This document shows, one piece after another, positions 43,179-52,443 of a stretch of DNA of 63,758 nt. A program made the position numbers and the translations under genes. This DNA comes from Acetobacterium tundrae. Lineage in GTDB: Bacteria > Bacillota > Clostridia > Eubacteriales > Eubacteriaceae. The stretch covers positions 1-63,758 of the forward strand of contig NZ_RXYB01000019.1 of NCBI RefSeq assembly GCF_008086615.1, written 5' to 3'. Position 1 is the stretch's first letter; the number at the start of each line of letters is the position of its first letter. The notes beneath the pieces were generated by a model. It saw nothing but the letters and a program-made list of their open reading frames with translations. It was not told the origin of the DNA and did no database searches.

Positions 43179-43820
43179 CTATTCTTTGCATAAGACATGG
43201 GTAATGACCACATGTTTGCCGGAATCATCTTCATTTTGGATGGAGTAGGTGAGCTCCATTTCCGCTAGTTTATTATCAAACCAAGGAGGAATATGGCTGC
43301 ATACCACTTCCAGGGAATAAAAGGTGGTGTTTTCCAGGAAAGGAAGAAGCACCTTTTTCGAGCTCAATTCGGGATATCGTTTCTGTACTTTGTTTAAATC
43401 GAGAAAATAGTGACCGGTTTCATCCAGTTTCACCGGGGTTTTGGATACCGGTGAATCATCATTATTCGCTTCATCTTCAATACGGATTAGATCAGCATCG
43501 ATGGCATCCAGTAAATCCAGATCAAAATCTTCGGATTCACAGATAATAAAGCCGGACTGATCAAATACCTGGTAGGGAATACCGGTTATCGATTTAGTAA
43601 TGATGATCTTGCAGGTATTGAAGCAGACAAGCATTCGGTTGATATTCTCCCGGACTGATGTTAATCCGCCGGACAGGTCAGGATGAAAGGGAACCGGTTC
43701 AGATTGACGCCAGACAGAATCGTCTTTTGTGTAGAAGACAAAATAGGTCATTTCATCAAAACGGGAAATCCGGTTGGTCTCGTTGCAAAAAACTGCCATT
43801 ACATTGGTGTTTTCTTTCAT
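43179..43820 (-). CDS. AnfO-like nitrogenase accessory protein
   Basis: 213 residues. The N-terminal half (VMAVFCNETNRISRFDE, a beta-rich segment, then VRENINRMLVCFNTCKIIITKSITGIPYQVFDQSGF) resembles the AnfO family named for the iron-only nitrogenase operon; TGIPY followed by a Gly-Phe is characteristic. Acidic residues dominate 115-145. AnfO function is not settled. No anfHDGK genes are in this window, so the protein may serve the Mo nitrogenase or an Fe-only system encoded elsewhere. An extended -10 (TGCTATACT on the minus strand) lies upstream; I see no ANTAR hairpin there. Confidence 0.65.
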   Translation of the reverse strand: MKENTNVMAVFCNETNRISRFDEMTYFVFYTKDDSVWRQSEPVPFHPDLSGGLTSVRENINRMLVCFNTCKIIITKSITGIPYQVFDQSGFIICESEDFDLDLLDAIDADLIRIEDEANNDDSPVSKTPVKLDETGHYFLDLNKVQKRYPELSSKKVLLPFLENTTFYSLEVVCSHIPPWFDNKLAEMELTYSIQNEDDSGKHVVITHVLCKE

Positions 43821-44006
43821 TTCTTCACCTCATTTGATTGAATCAATTTTAAATAGGATCGCGTGAAAATTAGTTGTAGTATAGCATAGAAATAAAAAAG
43901 TGCACTGATTTAAAATTAAAACGCGCAGAAAAACGATTGCAGAAATGATTGGTTTAAAGAAATTAGTTTGACTTTGGATAGGGAAGTCGAAGAAAAAGTG
44001 ACTACC

Positions 44007-44036
44007 AAAAAGAAAACCTCCTGTAAAAACAGGGGG
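44007..44036 (-). terminator. Terminator of the XRE/DUF6773 operon
   Basis: Minus strand CCCCCTGT-TTTT-ACAGGAGG followed by TTTTCTTTTT. Confidence 0.8.
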
Positions 44037-44075
44037 CTGGTTGTTGGTATTATGTCAGGACTGAGTCTTGAGACA

Positions 44076-44558
44076 TTATTTGGCAGAATCATCATTGAAT
44101 TCATCTTCCAGTTTTTTTTGTCGCTTTTTCACCAGGGTACCGCAGATTAAAAGGGCAACAAAGATGAGGGCAAAAAGAAAGGCGAATATGATGAGGGTCA
44201 GAAGCAAAAGAATGCCCAGATCATTTTTGAGAAAATCATTTTTCATATACAAGGAGATCGCGTAAATAATTGCAAAGAGACCGGAACCAACGAGACTGAA
44301 AATCAAATAGTTTTTTGTGGTGGGTTTGCTGTAATAATCCCATTGACCTTTACGGTAATAACCGATAAAACTGCCGACACAACAAATCATAAAAATAAAC
44401 CATTCAAAAGCCCATTGGCTAAATGGGGCACTTAAGAATATCGACTGAATGATGATGCTTCCCAAAAGGAGCCAGAAAACGATCCAGAAACAGATATGCT
44501 CAACTTTGTACATTTCCATTTCCTGGCGCTCATCAATTACTTTTTTAAATTTTTTCAT
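44076..44558 (-). CDS. Small membrane protein, DUF6773-like
   Basis: 160 residues from an ATG at 44558, 9 bases after GGGAGG. It begins MKKFKKVIDERQEMEMYKVEH, the basic DERQE start typical of small membrane proteins paired with XRE regulators. Four hydrophobic segments follow (about residues 22-45, 55-72, 85-105, 115-145), then a charged tail. It overlaps the upstream regulator gene by 14 bases. The pair resembles common Firmicute regulator/membrane-protein operons of unknown role. Confidence 0.75.
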   Translation of the reverse strand: MKKFKKVIDERQEMEMYKVEHICFWIVFWLLLGSIIIQSIFLSAPFSQWAFEWFIFMICCVGSFIGYYRKGQWDYYSKPTTKNYLIFSLVGSGLFAIIYAISLYMKNDFLKNDLGILLLLTLIIFAFLFALIFVALLICGTLVKKRQKKLEDEFNDDSAK

Positions 44559-44757
44559 TACTATTTTCCTCCCAAAATAAATCATTTAACGTTTTTCCCA
44601 GAGCTTTACAGATGGCAATACACAATTGTAAAGAAGGGTTGAACTTTCCAGCTTCAATCATACCGATGGTCTGTCGGGTCACGCCGACCCGTTTGGCCAG
44701 CTCGTCCTGGGAGATATCATACTCGGCCCGGGCGACTTTTAATTTCAAGTTTTTCAT
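44545..44757 (-). CDS. XRE-family transcriptional regulator
   Basis: 70 residues from the ATG at 44757 after AGGAGTGATCAG. A compact helix-turn-helix, SQDELAKRVGVTRQTIGMIEAGKFNPSLQLCIAICKALGKTLNDLFW, makes up the whole protein, the form usual for regulators paired with a DERQE membrane protein. A promoter-like TTGATA-17-TACTAT lies on the minus strand just upstream (about 44783-44811). Confidence 0.88.
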   Translation of the reverse strand: MKNLKLKVARAEYDISQDELAKRVGVTRQTIGMIEAGKFNPSLQLCIAICKALGKTLNDLFWEENSNEKI

Positions 44758-44876
44758 CTGATCACTCCTTTGTGCATATAGTATAATATACAAGATAAAA
44801 TATCAAGTATATATTACATAAAGAAATATATAATAAGCAGAAGCTCGCCGGTATGGGCCGATGACTGCTGCTATTA

Positions 44877-45776
44877 TTAGGGAATAATATCGCCAAATAA
44901 AAATGATAATTGCTGGCTGCCGTGTTCCAGCTTATAACGGGAGACGATGTCCGGCATTTTGTAGAGAAGACCATGCCGCTGGCATTCCCGGGCGAAGACA
45001 GCCCAGAGGCTTTTGGCATTGGGGCTGGCGCAGCTGTAGGCATTGCCAAAGTGTTTCAGGTATTCTTTTTTGATGCCGGGAAAATGTTTATCCAATTGGT
45101 CATAAAAGTAGAGGCGTTGCTGATCCCGAAGGGTGACCCCAAAAGCTGGATAAATAAAATCGGCGCCGCTCTTGGCAGCAAGTTCTACAATTTTTCTAAT
45201 ATTGTCAGTAGTGTCATTGATAAAGGGCAGGATAGGCATCAGCAGAACGCCGGCGAAGATACCGCTTTGGGACAGCTCTTTAATGGCAGCAAAACGCTCG
45301 CTGCTGGGTGCAGCTCGGGGTTCAATTATTTTTGCCAGGGCGTCGTCAGCAGCGGTAATGGTGATTTTTACAATTACTGGAGAACGTTTTTGAATGGCTG
45401 AGAGTAGATCTTTATCCCGGGTAACAAGGGGACTTTTTGTGGCAATGGCCACCCCGAAACCATGTGTTTTGATGAGTTCCAGAGCCTGACGGGTTAGGGC
45501 CTCTTTTTTTTCAAAGGGGTTGTAAGGATCGCTCATGGCGCCGGTGCCCACAACCCCTTTTAGGGTTTTTCGTCGTAGATTATCTTCAAGTATAGCCAGA
45601 GCATTTTCCTTTGCCCGAACCTGATCAAAATGGTCAATTTCATAGCATTCGCTTCGGCTGTCACAATAGATACAGCCGTGACTGCAGCCCCGGTAGATAT
45701 TCATATTATAATCGGTGCCAAACCAGAAATTATTTTTAGTCCGGGTCAGCATGTTTTTAGCGGGAATGGTTTCCAT
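44877..45776 (-). CDS. Radical SAM protein, SPL/Rv2578c-like family
   Basis: 299 residues. The radical SAM motif CxxxCxxC is in YRGCSHGCIYCDSR (about 29-42). GTGAMSDPYNPFE, ATKSPLVTRDKDLL, and EPRAAPSSERFAAIKEL match the spore photoproduct lyase-like family of unknown substrate found widely in bacteria. The C-terminal region includes a conserved TLRDQQR segment. No spore gene is nearby and true SplB features are absent, so DNA photoproduct repair should not be assumed. The pentapeptide-repeat gene lies just upstream on the same strand. Confidence 0.85.
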   Translation of the reverse strand: METIPAKNMLTRTKNNFWFGTDYNMNIYRGCSHGCIYCDSRSECYEIDHFDQVRAKENALAILEDNLRRKTLKGVVGTGAMSDPYNPFEKKEALTRQALELIKTHGFGVAIATKSPLVTRDKDLLSAIQKRSPVIVKITITAADDALAKIIEPRAAPSSERFAAIKELSQSGIFAGVLLMPILPFINDTTDNIRKIVELAAKSGADFIYPAFGVTLRDQQRLYFYDQLDKHFPGIKKEYLKHFGNAYSCASPNAKSLWAVFARECQRHGLLYKMPDIVSRYKLEHGSQQLSFLFGDIIP

Positions 45777-45802
45777 CGCGTCACCCTTCTTCTTTTATTA
45801 TA

Positions 45803-46447
45803 TTATTGCACAATCAGACCTAATAATTTGGCCAGCTCGGCAGCCTGATAAGTGGAGACAACGGCACCACTTAAGGCTTCAATGGAGACAATCAGCCCAT
45901 CGATCTGGCTGGTGGTAAAGTCCAAGCCTTTTAGCGGGGTTTTGAAAAAGCTGGCGCCACAAAAATTGACGCGATCAAGGTCAATTTGGGTCAGTTTGCA
46001 CTCGCTAATGGTGGTATCACTGAGGTCGCATTCAGAAATTTCGATCCCCTTCAGTTTGGCTTTGCCGAAATTTCCATACTGCAAATTGCAGTCAGTCAAT
46101 CGAATGTTCTGTAGCTGGGCCTGGTAAAAATCGACGCCAATCAGTTTGCAGGATTTGAATTCGCAGCGGTTGAAGTATCCCTCGCCAAAGTTACTGTTGG
46201 AGAGGTTGCAGGACTGAAAGCGCACGTCACGACAGTCGATTTTTTCAAAATCACAGTGTGTAAACTCGCAGTTTTCGAAAAGCGATTCCCGGAAGGACAG
46301 CTTGGAAAAATCAATTTCTACCATGGCTAGATCTTTAAAATGTTTTGCTTCTATTTCCAGTTCTTCTTCTTGAGCCCACTCAATTAGATGTATTAAATCG
46401 TCTGTAAATTCTAGCTCAGCAGCTAGATTTGGTTTTGATATTTTCAT
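45803..46447 (-). CDS. Pentapeptide-repeat protein (Qnr-like length)
   Basis: 214 residues from the ATG at 46447 (after GAGAGG); an ATG 20 codons upstream has no ribosome site. Runs of A(D/N)LXX-type repeats, such as SLFENCEFTHCDFEKIDCRDVRF read as five-residue turns, continue through about residues 45-190, predicting a right-handed quadrilateral beta-helix. Qnr proteins of this size mimic DNA and protect gyrase, but similarity by eye is only general. The cysteine-rich repeat centres are typical of Gram-positive members. Confidence 0.82.
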   Translation of the reverse strand: MKISKPNLAAELEFTDDLIHLIEWAQEEELEIEAKHFKDLAMVEIDFSKLSFRESLFENCEFTHCDFEKIDCRDVRFQSCNLSNSNFGEGYFNRCEFKSCKLIGVDFYQAQLQNIRLTDCNLQYGNFGKAKLKGIEISECDLSDTTISECKLTQIDLDRVNFCGASFFKTPLKGLDFTTSQIDGLIVSIEALSGAVVSTYQAAELAKLLGLIVQ

Positions 46448-46613
46448 AAAGGACCTCTCACGATATGTTGATGGATTAGGAAATACTTTAATTTTACCAT
46501 TATTCATTAGAACTGTACAACGAAATAAAATGTTGAAGTTTGCATTTTAACATAATAAAGTTTATAATTTTCTATGTTAAAGTAAGAGTGAAGATTAGAA
46601 AACAGGAGAAAAA

Positions 46614-47822
46614 ATGGAAACATCGCAGCGTATAAAAAAAATGAGGGAACCAGCCCTTCTCAAATATTATCCCATTGTCAATGAAGCCCAGAAGAAAGGG
46701 AAGAAAGTTTACTTTTTAAATATTGGCCAGCCGGATATTAAAACACCGGAAGGCTTTTTAAATAGTGTGAATGGTATCGACCAAAAAGTACTGTCTTATC
46801 AGGCGCCGGAAGGAATCACTGAGCTTCGGGAAGCGGCCTGCGGTTACTATGAACGATTGGGTCTGGATTATGATATCAATGATTTATTTGTCACTAACGG
46901 CGGAAGCGAGGCACTGCTTTTTACCTTTATCGGGATTTGCAACGCCGGTGATGAAATCTTAACCGCTGAACCCCTTTACAGCATTTATAAAGAAATGGCC
47001 GCAGCAACGGATGTAAATCTGGTGGGATTTAAAACTTATGCCGAGGATGGCTTTGCCTTACCGGATGCAAGCTTGATAGAAGCCGCCATTACCCCGAGAA
47101 CTAAAGCGATTTTAATGACGAATCCGGGAAATCCCACGGGAAAAGTTTTTACCAAAAAAGAAATTGAAGTCATGGTGAAATTGGCTTTAAAACATAATTT
47201 GTATCTTATTTCCGACGAGGTTTATCGGGAATTTGTGTATGATAAGCAAGGCTATTTAAGCCCGGCTCAGTACCAGGAACTGTCCCAAAATTTTATTTTG
47301 ATTGACAGTATTTCCAAACGCTACAGTGCCTGTGGAGCAAGAATCGGTTTTATCGTCTCAAAGAATAAGGTGCTGATGGGGCAGCTAAAAAAATTATGTC
47401 AGATGCGGTTAGCCGTATCCACCGTCGATCAGATCGGAGCCATTTCCCTCCTGAATTTGGATGAACATTTTTTTGATGGCATTTTGAAAGAGTATACCCA
47501 ACGGCGAAAGATTGTTTATGAGGCTTTACAAAAAATTTCCGGGGTCATCTGCAAAGAACCCCGGGGCGCCTTTTATTTCATGGCAAAGCTGCCAATAAAA
47601 GATGCCAGCCATTTTATTGAGTGGATGATCAATGATTTTGACTATCAGGGAGAAACGGTACTGCTATCGCCTGCCAACGATTTTTATTTAAATCCCGAGG
47701 ATGGCGCCGATGAAGTGCGAATCGCTTATGTTCTTAATGGTGAGGATATGCGCAAGGGAATGACGATTCTGAAATACGGATTGGAAGCCTATCGTTTGGC
47801 TTTTCCAGAAGTATGCAAATAA
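46614..47822 (+). CDS. PLP-dependent aminotransferase, class I/II
   Basis: 402 residues of fold-type I. NIGQPDIKTP, SYQAPEGITELREA, TNGGSEALLF, MTNPGNPTGKVF, SDEVYREFVYD and the PLP Lys in SISKRYSACGARIGF identify an aspartate-aminotransferase-like enzyme. The substrate pair is not certain: the usual annotation is aspartate or aromatic aminotransferase. GGAGAAAA precedes the ATG. YhaM follows 18 bases later and an acyl-ACP thioesterase after that, so a three-gene operon is likely. Confidence 0.88.
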   Translation: METSQRIKKMREPALLKYYPIVNEAQKKGKKVYFLNIGQPDIKTPEGFLNSVNGIDQKVLSYQAPEGITELREAACGYYERLGLDYDINDLFVTNGGSEALLFTFIGICNAGDEILTAEPLYSIYKEMAAATDVNLVGFKTYAEDGFALPDASLIEAAITPRTKAILMTNPGNPTGKVFTKKEIEVMVKLALKHNLYLISDEVYREFVYDKQGYLSPAQYQELSQNFILIDSISKRYSACGARIGFIVSKNKVLMGQLKKLCQMRLAVSTVDQIGAISLLNLDEHFFDGILKEYTQRRKIVYEALQKISGVICKEPRGAFYFMAKLPIKDASHFIEWMINDFDYQGETVLLSPANDFYLNPEDGADEVRIAYVLNGEDMRKGMTILKYGLEAYRLAFPEVCK

Positions 47823-47840
47823 ATAAATAAGGAGAATAAT

Positions 47841-48788
47841 TTGGAAATTAAATCAGTAGAAAAAGGTCAGGATTATGTTGGCTTTTTGTTTATAAAGTCA
47901 CAGATGACAAAAACGGCTACAAACGGGAGCCGATATTTCAATATGGTTTTAAATGATGCGAATTTTGACGAAATTGATGCCAAAAAATGGGACGTAAAGC
48001 CAGAAGATGAAGCGATTTTTATCAATGGAAAGCTGGTGAAAATCAAAGGAAAAGTTCAGGAATTCAATAATCGGCTTCAGCTGATTGTGAATAAAATGCG
48101 TTTGGTGAATGAAAATGATGAGGTGTCCATTGATGATTACATCGAAACGGTTCCGGTTGATACGGATGAAATGATTGGTTATGTCAATGATGCCATTGAT
48201 GATTTTACGAATAAGGATATCAAAGACATCACGCAAAGAATTTTCAACGATCATGTTGGATTTTTGTCATATTTCCCAGCTGCAAAAAAACACCATCATG
48301 CCATCAAAGGCGGATTGCTGTATCATACTTATTCGATGCTAAGAATCGGCAAGAGTTTAGCCGGAATCTATACGTTTATTAATAAGGATTTGCTTTATGC
48401 CGGAATCATCCTCCATGACATTGGAAAAATAAATGAAATGGTATCCGATGAAAATGGATCAGTTTCAGATTATACACCAGAGGGAAAACTGCTGGGACAT
48501 ATTACTCAGGAAATTGTTGATCTTGAAATTGTCGGCAAGGAATTGGGAACCGATCCGGAATGTCTAATGCTCTTAAAGCATATGATCCTCTCTCATCATT
48601 ACCAGCCTGAGTATGGAAGTCCTAAAAAACCGATGTTTCCAGAGGCGGAACTGCTGCATCACATCGATATGATTGATGCTCGCATGTACACAATGGATCA
48701 GGCTCTTGGACGAATTGAACCAGGAACTTTTACAGAGCCAAATTGGAGTCTTGATGGAATCAGTTTATACCGTAGAAGTTTTGAATAG
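47841..48788 (+). CDS. 3'-5' exoribonuclease YhaM family, OB-fold plus HD domain
   Basis: 315 residues from TTG after AAGGAG. The OB-fold nucleic-acid-binding part (about 5-95) includes VGFLFIKSQMTKTATNGSRYFNM. The HD domain (about 150-290) has HHAIKGGLLYHTYSM, LHDIGKINEM and HMILSHHYQPEYGSP, the metal-binding His/Asp set. YhaM in Bacillus trims mRNA 3' ends and also acts on DNA. The length matches the family (about 315). Confidence 0.92.
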   Translation: MEIKSVEKGQDYVGFLFIKSQMTKTATNGSRYFNMVLNDANFDEIDAKKWDVKPEDEAIFINGKLVKIKGKVQEFNNRLQLIVNKMRLVNENDEVSIDDYIETVPVDTDEMIGYVNDAIDDFTNKDIKDITQRIFNDHVGFLSYFPAAKKHHHAIKGGLLYHTYSMLRIGKSLAGIYTFINKDLLYAGIILHDIGKINEMVSDENGSVSDYTPEGKLLGHITQEIVDLEIVGKELGTDPECLMLLKHMILSHHYQPEYGSPKKPMFPEAELLHHIDMIDARMYTMDQALGRIEPGTFTEPNWSLDGISLYRRSFE

Positions 48789-48799
48789 GAGACAGAATA

Positions 48800-49528
48800 A
48801 TGAGCACCATTGCGTCAGAACAAAGAAAAATTACATGCTATGAATCGGATTATGCTGGAAAGATGCTGCCAACGACGGCAATGAATTATTTCCAGGAGGT
48901 ATCAACAAACCAGGGCGATGATTTGAAAATCGGAAGTGAATTTTTAAAAGAAAATCATCTGGCGTGGTTTTTAGTAAAATATGTCATTCGGTTTAATAAG
49001 TATCCTCGTTATAAAGACGAAATCATCGCCACGACGAGGGCCATCGGTATGGATAAATACTGTGCCATTCGACGTTTTACCCTTGAAGACGAAAAGGGCG
49101 AGGTGATGGTGATCGCCGATACCCAATGGCTGTTGGTCAATCGTGAAACGGATAAAATGGAACGCATGGATGAGTATCCGCAATTTGATGTTTATGATTG
49201 TCATGAAAAAGGTGAGCCGGTATTTAAGAAGATTGCTAAAATAAAAAAGGTAGACTATGCAAAAACCTTCAATGTGCGTTTCTTGGATATTGATTTCAAT
49301 AAACATGTTAACCATGTTAAATATCTGGCCTGGGCCATCGAAGTTTTGCCCATGGAAATGGCAGCAACAATGGATTTAGCGGAAGCAAAGATCGCTTATA
49401 AAGCCCAGTGCTTTTATGGCGATACCATTGAAGCCTTATGCGAAAAACTAAACGAAAAACTGTATCGTGTCGATATTGTTAACCAGGAGAATATATTGCT
49501 TTGTCAGCTGGAATTGAAACTGAATTAG
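48800..49528 (+). CDS. Acyl-ACP thioesterase (FatA/FatB family)
   Basis: 242 residues with two hot-dog domains. The first includes ITCYESDYAGKMLPTTAMNYFQEVS and NHLAWFLVKYVIRF; the second has FNVRFLDIDFNKHVNHVKYLAWAIE with the Asn/His active-site pattern DxNxHVNN-like. It releases fatty acids from acyl carrier protein; in clostridia it may supply acids for secretion or storage. AGGAGACAGAATA precedes the ATG 11 bases after yhaM. A strong terminator follows. Confidence 0.9.
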   Translation: MSTIASEQRKITCYESDYAGKMLPTTAMNYFQEVSTNQGDDLKIGSEFLKENHLAWFLVKYVIRFNKYPRYKDEIIATTRAIGMDKYCAIRRFTLEDEKGEVMVIADTQWLLVNRETDKMERMDEYPQFDVYDCHEKGEPVFKKIAKIKKVDYAKTFNVRFLDIDFNKHVNHVKYLAWAIEVLPMEMAATMDLAEAKIAYKAQCFYGDTIEALCEKLNEKLYRVDIVNQENILLCQLELKLN

Positions 49529-49533
49529 AATAG

Positions 49534-49574
49534 AAAAGGACGATTGCAAAATTTCTTTTGTAATCGTCCTTTTT
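49534..49574. terminator. Bidirectional terminator
   Basis: AAAAGGACGATTGCAAAA pairs with TTTTGTAATCGTCCTTTTT between the convergent thioesterase and fbp genes. Confidence 0.88.
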
Positions 49575-49581
49575 ATATATT

Positions 49582-51570
49582 TTAAAACAGTTTCTCTTTT
49601 ATAATCCCCTTACGATAGGCGGAAATCAGCATTTCAAGATCTTCAACCTGAGACATCAGCGCTTTGCCATTATCAGTGTCCCGAACTCTTTTTCGCTCGG
49701 TTGATTTTTCAACAACCGATAAAGTTGAATTGATGTCAACACCATCGGCGATCGCTTTTTCCACCGATTCAAAGGGATCATGGCTGATCAAAATCAGACC
49801 ATATGAGTTGTAAACAAGGGTGTAACCCGCAATTCCAGTTGTTTTCTGATAAGCCCGGGCAAAACCACCATCAATGACAAGCTGTTTGCCTTTTGCCCGA
49901 ATTGGGCTTTCTCCTGAAATTATTTTAACGGGAATATGTCCGTTAATCAAATGTCCTTCCTCGGGGTCAACGCCAAACTCGATGAGTATTTTTTTAGCCA
50001 GGATATCATCATCATCAATTAAAATATAAAAGGGCGCATAGTATTCTTTATGGGGCGTTTTATCATCAATAAAATATCGTTCGAAAGTTGCCATTTTGTC
50101 TTTTCCAAAAAGCGGAGAGTCTTCGTTGCACCATAGAAACCAGAGAATGTCTGATTCAGTATGATCAGAGTTAGTGCTGCCAAAATATGCTTCTCTTGCC
50201 ATTTGATCAAATTTGTCCATCAGAAGTTTTCCTGAATAATCATTTCCGCAGAGTCGGATGGTTTTAAAACTGCCATCATTATTAAGCAAAACACAGGCAT
50301 GAAACAGCAAATTGTCATTAAAAACCTTATACATACTGCCTTTGGCATACATAAAGTGAATGTGCTTTTGAAGCCTTTCACTGTGGAGAAAGGCGTAAAC
50401 GAGGCGATCCACCACTTGGGCTTCCTCTTCAGTTAATTCACAGGGATTGTTCGGATCCAGAGTGGGGAAATTGCTGTCATTTAAGGGATAAACGACGCCT
50501 TCAACGGTAACTGTGCCATTTTCAAAGTCGATGCACCTTAGTAGTTGGCGCTTTTCCATATGGTATTCAGGATGTTTATCAATCAATGCTTCTTCCAATT
50601 TAAATTGAATGATGGAAATGGCTTTATGCATTTTTGCCATGAGTGCGATTTCCTGATCAGAAGTATGCTGCTCTTCAGTAATTTTTGGAATGAAATCAAG
50701 ACAGGGATCATCTCTGTAAACCCGGTTTGAAAAAGAGGCAAGCGGAACCAGATTAATGCCATAGCCATCCTCGATGACGTCCATATTTGCATAGCGCAGC
50801 GCAATCCGGACGGTGCTGGCGATACAGGAGGGATTGCCGGCGGCAGCTCCCATCCAGAGGATATCATGATTACCCCATTGAATATCAAGAGAATGGTGCT
50901 GCATCAACGTATCCATGACCACATCCGGACCGGGACCACGATCATAGACATCCCCGATGATATGAAGATGATCAATGGTTAATCGCTTGATAACACCAGA
51001 GATTTCCACAATAAAATGCTGCGCCCGGTCCAATTTCACAAGGCTTGCAATGATTTCATTGTAGTATTCCTTTTTGTTAAAACGGTGTTCATCTTCTTGG
51101 AGAAGTTCTTCCATAATATAGGCAAAATCTTTAGGAAGAGCCTTTCTAACCTTAGAACGCGTATATTTTGAAGCAGCCGCACGGCAGACGGTGACTAACC
51201 GATAAATGGTAAGTTTATACCAGTTATCCATCGATTCCTGATTGCGTTCACGCTTAATTAAATCAATTTTTTCTTCGGGATAATAAATAAGAGTTGATAA
51301 TTCTTCGAGTTCTTCAAAAGCAATGGTATTTCCAAGTTCCTGGTGTACCTTGCGTTTGATGGTACCGGAAGCATTTTGCATCACATGATTAAAGGCTTCA
51401 TGTTCGCCATGAATATCAGTTAAGAAATGTTCAGTGCCTTTGGGCAAATTTAGGATTGCTTTAAGATTAACCACTTCTCCGACAGCCGTGGTAATATTGG
51501 GAAAGCTTTGGGATAAAAGTTCTAAATATTTTTGATTTTCTTGAAGTTGTATTTTGGTATAACCATTCAT
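49582..51570 (-). CDS. fbp: Fructose-1,6-bisphosphatase, class III
   Basis: 662 residues from the ATG at 51570 after AGAGGTC; a frame-open ATG 19 codons upstream has no ribosome site. The Firmicute-type FBPase (about 670 in B. subtilis) has calcineurin-like metallophosphatase motifs: FLTDIHGEHEAF, HIIGDVYDRGPGPDVVMD, QWGNHDILWMGAA, plus LINGHIPVK and IDGGFARAYQKTTGIAGYTL. It hydrolyses fructose-1,6-bisphosphate to fructose-6-phosphate for gluconeogenesis, which an autotrophic acetogen needs when growing from acetyl-CoA. It is monocistronic. Confidence 0.95.
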   Translation of the reverse strand: MNGYTKIQLQENQKYLELLSQSFPNITTAVGEVVNLKAILNLPKGTEHFLTDIHGEHEAFNHVMQNASGTIKRKVHQELGNTIAFEELEELSTLIYYPEEKIDLIKRERNQESMDNWYKLTIYRLVTVCRAAASKYTRSKVRKALPKDFAYIMEELLQEDEHRFNKKEYYNEIIASLVKLDRAQHFIVEISGVIKRLTIDHLHIIGDVYDRGPGPDVVMDTLMQHHSLDIQWGNHDILWMGAAAGNPSCIASTVRIALRYANMDVIEDGYGINLVPLASFSNRVYRDDPCLDFIPKITEEQHTSDQEIALMAKMHKAISIIQFKLEEALIDKHPEYHMEKRQLLRCIDFENGTVTVEGVVYPLNDSNFPTLDPNNPCELTEEEAQVVDRLVYAFLHSERLQKHIHFMYAKGSMYKVFNDNLLFHACVLLNNDGSFKTIRLCGNDYSGKLLMDKFDQMAREAYFGSTNSDHTESDILWFLWCNEDSPLFGKDKMATFERYFIDDKTPHKEYYAPFYILIDDDDILAKKILIEFGVDPEEGHLINGHIPVKIISGESPIRAKGKQLVIDGGFARAYQKTTGIAGYTLVYNSYGLILISHDPFESVEKAIADGVDINSTLSVVEKSTERKRVRDTDNGKALMSQVEDLEMLISAYRKGIIKEKLF

Positions 51571-51795
51571 AAAATGACCTCTAAACTTAAATTTAAAATT
51601 AAAAAACTGTAAATGTTTACGACCCAATTATACACTTGAAAAGGTTAAAAAGCCATAAAAAAATAAGTCGCGTTAATAAAGACAAATATATTATTCCATG
51701 GTAAAATAAATTATAATAATAAACTTGCAGTTTAGTGATTGAGACAAATTATAATTTTGCATTTAAACAGTTGAAACAAGTGAAACAGGTGAAAA

Positions 51796-52443
51796 ATGAT
51801 GGAAACAAAAATTATTTCTGCAATAGAAGCCATTGACGAAAAACGTGCAATGAAACTGGTTGCCAAAGCGCTTGAATTAGGAAAAGACAAAAAAGAAATT
51901 TCTAATCAATTGAATTATGCGTTGCAACGCGTTGCAGTTCGATACGAAGAGGGGGAGTACTATATCGCCGATCTTATCATGGCCGGTGAACTGGTATCAA
52001 ATCTCCTTAAAATGATGAGAATGGATAATCCCCAATTGATCAATGGACATAGTTTGGGTAAAATTGTGGTTGGAACTGTTTTTGACGATATTCACGATGT
52101 GGGTAAAAACATTTTTGTCAGTATGCTAAGAGCAGAGAGCATTGAAGTGGTGGATCTGGGGACAGATGTGCCGACCGCAAAATTTATTGAAGTTATCAAA
52201 AAAGAACAACCGGCGATTCTTGGAATCAGCGGTATATTGACTTCAGTGGTCGAAAATATTAAAGAAGTCATTGATGAGATCAATGCCCAGGGGCTGCGTC
52301 AGGATTTAAAAATTATTTTGGGCGGCGCTTTAGCAGGAACGGATTATGCAAAATATGTTGGAGCTGATGGTTATTCCAGTGACGCCATTGAAGGTGTCAA
52401 TATATGCAAAAAATGGCTGGAACAATGCATAGGTGATCAGTGA
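51796..52443 (+). CDS. Corrinoid (B12-binding) protein of a methyltransferase system
   Basis: 215 residues. An N-terminal helical cap (about 1-85: ALQRVAVRYEEGEYYIADLIMAGELV) precedes the B12-binding Rossmann domain with the cobalt-ligating motif DDIHDVGKNI (DxHxxG), then LGTDVPTAKFIEVIK, GISGILTSV and ILGGALAG. Such small corrinoid proteins carry methyl groups between a substrate-specific methyltransferase and a tetrahydrofolate methyltransferase in acetogens. Neither partner enzyme is adjacent, so the substrate is unknown. The C-terminus (SSDAIEGVNICKKWL) is intact. The GntR gene starts at its stop codon (TGATG). Confidence 0.9.
   Translation: MMETKIISAIEAIDEKRAMKLVAKALELGKDKKEISNQLNYALQRVAVRYEEGEYYIADLIMAGELVSNLLKMMRMDNPQLINGHSLGKIVVGTVFDDIHDVGKNIFVSMLRAESIEVVDLGTDVPTAKFIEVIKKEQPAILGISGILTSVVENIKEVIDEINAQGLRQDLKIILGGALAGTDYAKYVGADGYSSDAIEGVNICKKWLEQCIGDQ

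Noticed and set aside
45000-45400. 163-codon plus-strand frame opposite the radical SAM gene
   Set aside because: The opposite strand encodes an intact radical SAM protein with all motifs; the plus frame has no family features.
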